Positions 1-5,127 of a stretch of 5,127 nt of DNA are shown one piece after another. The DNA lies in the NCBI GenBank assembly GCA_012031455.1, contig JAAUTM010000154.1, forward strand, positions 1 through 5,127, written 5' to 3'. Made by a program: the position numbers and the translations under genes. Position 1 is the first letter of the stretch. Each line of letters opens with the position of its first letter. This stretch comes from Phycisphaerales bacterium. GTDB lineage: Bacteria > Planctomycetota > Phycisphaerae > Phycisphaerales > Phycisphaeraceae. The notes under the pieces were generated by a model. The model was given only the letters and a program-made list of their open reading frames with translations, was not told the origin of the DNA and made no database searches.

Positions 1-1211
1 TTAGCCGCAGTACTGTTGTATGGCGGGTTGCGAGCATTCTCATTTCGCCTGCTGCGTTCGGCCCAGGAAGAAAAGCTGGTCTGTGATGCGAGAGAACAAA
101 GCCATGTCATTGAGTCTGTGCGTGGTGTTCAGACTGTCCGCATGCTGGGCGCAGAATCCCTGCGTCAGAGTGGCTGGCAAAATCTGCTGTTCGAATCAGT
201 GCGCCGTGAGCTGCGCCTGGCCCACCTCAATGTCGGATTCGTTTCGGGTAGCACGTTGATCTCGGGCGCAGAGCGAGTCGCGGCAATATGGATCGGGGCA
301 ATGATGGTCATTGCCGGCGGCATGTCGGTTGGAATGCTACTGGCATATATCGCGTACAAAGAGCAGTTTGTTGGCAAGGCGAGCAGCCTGATCGCAAATG
401 GATCGACCTGGGCATGCTGGGACTACACGGCGAGCGACTCGCAGACATCGTGCTGGCAGAGCCAGAATCGCGATTCGCCGCAAACGCTGCAGCGCAGCGA
501 ACGCACGCCGGCCAGATTTCGGTCAGAAACCTGTGGTTTCGCCACTCCGTGATCGAACCCTGGATCATCTCCGACTGTTCATTCGATGTCTCCGAGGGAG
601 AGTCCGTGGCCATTGTCGGCCCTTCCGGCTGTGGCAAGACCACACTGGCGAAACTTTTGCTGGGATTGTTGACGCCGAATGAAGGATCTATCGAATACGG
701 AGGTATCGAACTGTCCGGGTGGAGTCCAGCCACATTCAGGCAGCTCGCAGCAGCAGTCATGCAGGAGGATCAATTGTTTGCTGGTTCCATTGCCGAGAAC
801 ATCTGTTTCTTTGAGCCTACCGCAGACTGGGGGATGATTGAAGCTGCGGCCGCCAAGGCAGGAATTCACGACGAAATCCGGATCATGCCGATGAGTTATC
901 ACACGCTGATCGGCGACATGGGAACAAATCTATCCGGCGGACAGAAACAACGAATCATTCTAGCGCGCGCACTATTCAGAAATCCCAGTGTATTGATTCT
1001 CGACGAAGCGACCAGCCATCTGGACGTGAAAAGGGAGAGCGCGGTCAACGATGCCATTCGTGGCCTCTCGTTGACCAGGATCATCATTGCCCACCGATTG
1101 GAGACAATCGCGAGTGCGGACCGTGTCCTGGAGCTTCGGGATGGCAAAGTTCTCGAGTCGCCAGACCCTCCAAGTTCGCCAGTTAACCCGGCAACCCACA
1201 GGCTCACATGA
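1..1211 (+). CDS. Peptidase/bacteriocin-type (CvaB-like) ABC exporter, C-terminal part, frameshifted
   Basis: This is the C-terminal half of an inner-membrane ABC exporter with its transmembrane and ATPase domains fused, of the type that cleaves and exports double-glycine-leader peptides (CvaB-like). The frame is open at base 1, so the N-terminal peptidase domain, if present, lies outside the window. After one frame correction about 403 residues remain. Residues near 76-115 form the last hydrophobic membrane segments. The linker ends in GERLADIVLAEPE, a phrase typical of this subfamily. The ATPase domain follows: Walker A GPSGCGKTT (bases 618-644), signature LSGGQKQR (930-953), Walker B VLILDEATSHLD (990-1025) and the switch histidine in IIIAHR (1092-1094). 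All nucleotide-binding motifs look intact. Bases 1-396 are read in frame 1 and from about 399 in frame 3; adding one A to the AAA run at 396-398 joins them as SLIAKWIDLGML. The substrate is unknown, and no precursor peptide or membrane-fusion partner is visible. The exporter call is firm; the peptidase-type subclass is inferred from the linker and membrane region. Confidence 0.87.
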
Positions 1212-1497
1212 CTTGGCTTCGGAGCAGTTGGCAGATATTGTTTCTCAGCGTCATATGAACAGCGTCTCGGCATGAACCTATGAGATAGTGTTCTGCAACA
1301 CGGTTGTCCCACAGTGCTGTATTGCGTGATTGGTCTCCGTCAGCAGCCCTTAATTTCAAATGCACCAACGGGAAATTCAGCGAAACAACATGGAGCTCTA
1401 ATGACTAGCTGAGGCGGAACAGGAGAAGATACCGGCTGAACACCTGTATGTCGGTTCCTCTCGCGAACAAGCAAACCACCATCATAAAAGGATGCGG
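1212..1497. other. Intergenic gap between the ABC exporter and the DUF1800 gene
   Basis: About 286 bases show no coding region with a plausible start and ribosome binding site on either strand. I looked for a small double-glycine leader peptide, because the upstream exporter might process one, and found none. The only inverted repeat noticed is AATTTC (1352-1357) against GAAATT (1372-1377), which is AT-rich, has a 14-base loop and no T-tract, so it is not a convincing terminator. I could not identify a sigma-70 promoter with confidence, although the DUF1800 gene probably has one in here. Confidence 0.5.
1486..1492 (+). promoter_or_regulatory. Ribosome binding site deciding the DUF1800 start
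   Basis: The sequence AAAAGGA lies five bases before the ATG at 1498. A second ATG at 1492 overlaps the purine run and is too close to be used well. The site favours 1498 as the true start, well before the first ATG of the long downstream open frame at 1512, and gives a protein beginning with a hydrophobic signal sequence. Confidence 0.55.
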
Positions 1498-3274
1498 ATG
1501 CGCGTTTTAACTTGTGTTGCTACCCTGATGATGGTCCGTCATTACAGCGCAGCAGCCCGCCCTTGCAGCTGAGCTGGAGAGCCGACAAGCGCAAGTGCTG
1601 CAGCCCCGTGATCGGTCCGGCCAACAATATTGAAGCGGCGCGCTTTCTGGATCAGGCCACATTCGGCCCGCGCCTGCAGGATATTGCGCAGTTGCGTCAG
1701 CAGGGCTACGCAAGCTGGATTGATGACCAGTTTGCAGCGCGTATCTCGCTGCAGAAGCCGTTCATGGACTGGATCCGTTCGCAAAGCAGCGATGTGCCAC
1801 CGCAGCTGCGCCAGGAAGCCTGGTTCATTCAAAGTGCGCAGTTGGCCGATCCGGTCGATCCCACGCATCTGCATGACGATCAGTTGCGCAAACGCGTGGC
1901 GTTTGCCTTGTCGCAGCTGCTGGTGGTGTCGGACAAGGGCGCGCTGGCCTTCCAACCAGGGGCGCTGACCGATTACTACGACACGCTGGCGCGACATGCC
2001 TTCGGCAATTACCGCGACCTGCTTGAAGCCACCACCTTGCATCCAGCCATGGGTCGTTTTTCTCAGATGCTGGGCAATCGCCGTGCCGATGCAGCGCTGA
2101 ATATTCGTCCCGACGAGAACTTCGCCCGCGAAGTGCTGCAGTTGTTTTCCATTGGTTTGGTGCAGTTGCACAGTGATGGCACAGCGGTGCGGATCGACGG
2201 CCAAGTTGTGCCTACCTACAACGAAGCGCAAGTCCGTGGCTTTGCAAGGGTGTTCACTGGCTGGAATTTCAGCGCTTGTGCAGCGGCGAGTTACGCCAAC
2301 TGTCATCCGCCGACGAGTCACGATGCGGCCTGGACGACGCCGATGGAACCGGTCGAAAGTTTCCACGACAGCAGCAATGACAAACAACTGTTGGACTATC
2401 CAGGTGTTGCACTGCCGCAGGGCCTGCTGAAAGCAGGCGGCGATGCCCGGCAGGAACTCAAGATCGCGCTGGACAACATCTTCAACCATCCGAATGTCGG
2501 GCCTTTTGTCGCGCGCCATCTGATCCAGCGGCTGGTCACCAGCAATCCCAGCGCGGGTTATGTGGGGCGAGTGGCTGCCGCATTCAACAACAACGGCCAG
2601 GACGTCCGCGGTGACATGAAGTCGGTCATTCGCGCAGTCTTGCTGGATCACGAGGCGCGTTACGGCCATCTGCTTGCGCCGACTACTTTTGGAAAACTGC
2701 GTGAGCCGGTTACCAAACTGGTCAGATTGTGGCGAGTTGCGCCGCCGCGTTCGGTCAGTGGCCGGGTATTTCGCTACTCTCATTTGACCGATCAGTACGG
2801 GCAGTTTCCCCTGAGTGCACCTTCGGTGTTCAATTTCTACAAACCGGACTTTGCGCCAATTGGGGAGGTGCGTAATGCCGGTCTGGTGGCGCCGGAGTTT
2901 CAGATTGCCACTGACAGTCAGCTGGTCAGTGCACCGAATGACCTGGGTATCCGCATTTTCTTCAATTATGTCGGCAGCCTGGAGCCGAACGTCTGGGAAG
3001 ACGCAAACCGGTGCGCGACGAAGCATTGATGGATTATCGCCAGCTGAAGATTCTGGCCTTTACTGCCGAGGATCTGATCAACCACCTGGACCTGCTGATG
3101 TTGTCCGGGTCCATGAGTGGCTACATGAAGCAGGTGCTGATTGCCCGGGTCAATGGTGAGTTGCCGGCATATACACCGGGTGCAGTACAGCGCCCACGTG
3201 ACATCGAACTGTTCCGGGTACAGCAGGCCCTGTACCTGATCGTGACTTCCCCTGAATTCGACGTGCAGAAATAA
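1498..3274 (+). CDS. DUF1800 family secreted protein, with three apparent frameshifts
   Basis: This is a DUF1800 (PF08811) protein, an exported family without an established biochemical function. The repaired product is about 591 residues. Its N-terminus, MRVLTCVATLMMSVITAQQ followed by PALAAELE, is a plausible Sec signal peptide with cleavage after ALA near residue 23. It appears only after removing one G from 1533-1534 and one C from the CCCC run at 1604-1607. The frame is then continuous from 1608 to 3004. Family-like blocks are EAARFLDQATFGP (about residue 45), RKRVAFALSQLL (130), DENFAREVLQLFSIGL (205), FARVFTGW (248), NHPNVGPFVARHLIQRLV (329) and SAPSVFNFYKPDFAP (439). Near 3005-3007 an AAA run lacks one base; adding it joins DAKPVRDEALMDYRQL and the C-terminus, ending at the TAA at 3272-3274. 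With all three corrections the length is a whole number of codons. The gene sits six bases before a DUF1501 gene, the usual partner. Real gene decay is possible, but the intact conserved blocks argue for sequence error. Confidence 0.88.
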
Positions 3275-3280
3275 ATCATC

Positions 3281-4436
3281 ATGAATGTTGATCGACGGGC
3301 GTTCCTGCGTAAATCCTTGTGCGCAGCACTGGGCGGTGTGGCGGCCAATAGTGCATTCGGTCAAATGCAGCTGCTGGCGGCCGCTGGAAATCTGGGCAAG
3401 GCTGCGGTTTTTCCCGATTACAAGGCGCTGGTCTGCGTTTTTCTCAATGGTGGTAATGACAGTTTCAATACCCTGGTTCCCTACGATGCCCGGCACTACG
3501 GAATCTATGCCAGTACGCGCCCGGCTCTGGCCTTGGATCAAGCCGCAGTTGCAGCGAATGCGCTCAGCCCGCAAATGTTGCAGGAAGGTTTGCCGGGTGG
3601 TCTGCCCAGTGATGGGGCGCAATATGGTCTGCATCCAGCCATGGCGCCCATGCGCGCCTTGTTCAACAGCCAGCGTGCCGCCATTGTTGCCAATGTCGGT
3701 ACTCTGCGCGAACCGATCCGCAAATCAGAGTATCAAGCCGGCGTAAGCAAGATTCCACCCTTGCTGTTCTCCCATGATGATCAGGCCAATGCCTGGCAAG
3801 CCTCGGTTGCCGATGAAGCCGATGCCCTGGGTTGGGGGGGGCGCATGGCGGATCTGCTGCATGCAGGCAATCCCAACCAGCGCATGCCCCATGGCGATTT
3901 CCCTGAGCGGTCAAAGTCTGTTTCAGCGCGGCATTAGCGCTGACCAATACGTCATGAACAGCAGCGGCATACGCACCCTGGATTACCTCAACCCACTCAG
4001 CCCTTATCAGAATGATGCCAGTCATCGGGCCATGGGTTCGCTGATTGCCAATGGTATCCAGACCCATATGTTCGAGCGTGCCGTGGCACGCGCTACGCAA
4101 CGCTCCATCAGTACCTATCAGATGCTGGGCAATGCCATGCGGACATTGCCCCAGTGGGATGTGCCTTTTCCCAACTCACCGCTGGGCGCTCAATTGCAGC
4201 AGGTTGCCAATGTCATCAGCGCGCGGGATGGTTTGGGTCTGCGCCGCCAGGTGTTTTTTGTCAGCATCGGTGGATTCGACACCCATGATGACCAGTTGCT
4301 GTTGCAGCCTGCTCTATTGGGTGGTCTGACGCAGGCACTGAACGCGTTTTATTTTGCGACCGTGCAAATGGGTATTGCCAATCAGGTCACCGCGTTTACT
4401 GCTTCCGATTTTGGCCGCAGTCTGTCGACCAATGCC
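3281..4436 (+). CDS. DUF1501 family Tat-exported protein, frameshifted and cut at its 3' end
   Basis: This is a DUF1501 (PF07394) protein, a family grouped with the alkaline phosphatase-like fold; its substrate is not known. The N-terminus MNVDRRAFLRKS followed by an alanine-rich hydrophobic stretch is a twin-arginine signal, so the protein probably folds before export. Conserved blocks are LNGGNDSFNTLVPYD (about residues 55-69), LLFSHDDQ (161-168), GWGGRMADLL (184-193), MAISLSGQSLFQ (204-215), GGFDTHDDQ (330-338) and ASDFGRSLSTN (374-384). The frame changes at the CCCC run 3887-3890; dropping one C joins QRMP to MAISLSGQ. After LSTN the family normally continues with a GSDHGWG-like block and a conserved C-terminal region. 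Here the sequence changes to EIQQYAGT and a stop at 4461-4463, which looks like foreign DNA. No strong ribosome binding site precedes the ATG, so translation is probably coupled to the DUF1800 gene, whose stop lies six bases upstream. Confidence 0.87.
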
Positions 4437-4440
4437 GAGA
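4433..4440. other. Junction between two unrelated sequences
   Basis: On the plus strand the DUF1501 protein matches its family up to LSTN (ending at 4433) and then loses all resemblance. On the minus strand a membrane sensor protein runs in from the right and loses plausibility at the same place, just after its membrane helix. Two genes from apparently different bacterial groups are thus cut tail to tail at one point, with no insertion-sequence end, integrase, tRNA or direct repeat visible. A chimeric assembly or clone is the most likely cause. The exact base cannot be fixed without relatives; a range of a few bases either side is possible. Confidence 0.6.
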
Positions 4441-5127
4441 TTCAGCAGTACGCCGGCACCTAGCGAGGCGGCGAATAGAACGGCGGTCACGACGGTCAGT
4501 TGGATCGGCACCGCGTAGAGATCGGCAAACGATGTCGCGGAGAAAAAGTACCAACCGTGTTTGTTGGGGCCGCTGTACACGAAGACAAGGTCCCCGTGCG
4601 CCTGCAGCGTGTCGGCCTCGAAGGAGCGGGGATCACTGAGAACCAGGTTCACAATGTCGTTGATGCCTTCGTCATCCCGCCACTCGCCCGAAGAGTTGTT
4701 GCCCCGTGCTGTTGGTTATTAGGACTTCTCGCCGGATCAGACGGTCCACGGCATCCTTCTTCAGGTTCACCACAAGACCGCCGTCGCTCACCTCCATGCC
4801 CGGCGAGAAAAGCGGGATGAAGCAGCTCACGACTTCCCGCTTGTCGGTCTCGAAAAGTAATGGCTTATCGAGCGCCTCGCCGTGAGTGAGGTCCCCAGGG
4901 TCTCCGCCGTTTCCAGAAGCGTCAGCCACTCTCGGTCAGGGGAGTCCTGCCATTCGCTGAGCCCACGTATCGAGCTGATGTACCGGTGGTTCTCGTTGTC
5001 GAAGTACACGTAGAGCGAGTCTATGTAGACGAGCGCATTCACCGAACGTGAAATGAAGCTATCGGATAGGTTCTTGATGAATCCCACGGCGTAGCTTTCG
5101 CCGTAGCGCACTTCCTTCCGACGGAGG
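4437..5127 (-). CDS. Extracellular sensor region with membrane helix (Cache-like; YesM-type kinase or AraC-type regulator), partial, frameshifted
   Basis: The minus strand encodes about 230 residues of a membrane sensor protein, open at the right edge and cut at the junction. Reading from 5126 it contains VNALVYIDSLYVYFDNEN, RYISSIRGLSEWQDSPDREW, then GGLVVNLKKDAVDRLI, WRDDEGINDIVNLVLSD, FVYSGPNKHGWYFF and a transmembrane helix LTVVTAVLFAASLGAGVLL (about 4446-4500). The order of an extracytoplasmic domain with a D-S-x-Y-V-Y motif, a W-Y-F-type segment and then a membrane helix resembles the Cache-like sensors of Paenibacillus-type YesM histidine kinases and AraC-family regulators. The cytoplasmic output domain that would decide between these is missing. 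Two frame changes are present: adding a G (minus strand) at the run 4893-4896 gives ETLGDLTHGEALDKPLLF, and removing one at 4702-4705 gives STGNNSSGEWRDDEG. The family assignment is from remembered pattern only. Confidence 0.6.

Noticed and set aside
1352..1377. Inverted repeat AATTTC/GAAATT as a transcription terminator or operator
   Set aside because: Only six AT-rich base pairs with a 14-base loop and no following T run; such repeats are expected by chance.
1212..1497. A small double-glycine leader peptide or bacteriocin gene beside the exporter
   Set aside because: The available ATG codons open only very short frames (for example 1256-1276) with no GG motif and no ribosome binding site.
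1542..3026. A 494-residue open frame on the minus strand opposite the DUF1800 gene
   Set aside because: It is rich in R, H and Q with no recognisable domain, and mirrors the codon pattern of the strongly conserved DUF1800 gene on the other strand. It is an antisense shadow.
3884..3893. Programmed ribosomal frameshifting at the CCCC run in the DUF1501 gene
   Set aside because: There is no known frameshifting in this family, no slippery heptamer or downstream stimulatory structure is evident, and the same kind of break occurs in every gene of the window.
4314..4436. Continuation of the minus-strand sensor frame past the junction to a stop at 4314
   Set aside because: This part is antisense to the conserved DUF1501 blocks GGFDTHDDQ to SDFGR and does not look like the cytoplasmic domain of a sensor. 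It is an accidental read-through across the junction.
4500..4820. A 106-residue plus-strand open frame
   Set aside because: It is antisense to the sensor gene, has arginine- and proline-rich low-information sequence, and no ribosome binding site or known domain.
1..5127. CRISPR array, tRNA or rRNA genes, insertion sequence or phage genes
   Set aside because: No regularly spaced repeats, no cloverleaf-like segment, no transposase or integrase motif and no terminal inverted repeats were found on either strand.

Overview
The window looks like moderately GC-rich bacterial DNA made of two parts that probably do not belong together. Bases 1 to about 4435 read like a gammaproteobacterium, most likely a Xanthomonadales-type organism. 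This rests on recalled family resemblance (a CvaB-like export ABC protein and a DUF1800/DUF1501 pair), not on a search. From about 4435 to the right edge, the minus strand encodes an extracellular sensor region of the kind common in Paenibacillaceae-type Firmicutes. The organism of origin is therefore uncertain, and a chimeric contig or clone is the simplest explanation.

Layout: (1) 1-1211, plus strand: the C-terminal half of a peptidase/bacteriocin-type ABC exporter, open at the left edge and broken by one frameshift near 396. (2) 1212-1497: a non-coding gap with no convincing promoter, terminator or peptide gene. (3) 1498-3274, plus: a secreted DUF1800 protein whose signal peptide is hidden by two frameshifts and whose C-terminus is separated by a third. 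(4) 3281 to about 4436, plus: a Tat-exported DUF1501 protein with one frameshift, cut off before its conserved C-terminal part. (5) about 4437-5127, minus: a membrane-anchored sensor fragment with two frameshifts, open at the right edge and cut at the same junction.

The DUF1800 and DUF1501 genes are six bases apart and form a typical two-gene operon for exported proteins of unknown function. Nothing in the sequence links the ABC exporter to them functionally.

The strongest pattern is that all seven reading-frame breaks can be repaired by changing the length of a short homopolymer run by one base, and each repair restores family-like protein sequence. They lie in unrelated genes on both strands, on both sides of the junction. 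That points to sequencing error, of the pyrosequencing or low-coverage type, rather than to seven independent pseudogenisation events. I see no credible new biological system here; the notable results are the reconstructed genes, the error signature and the junction.
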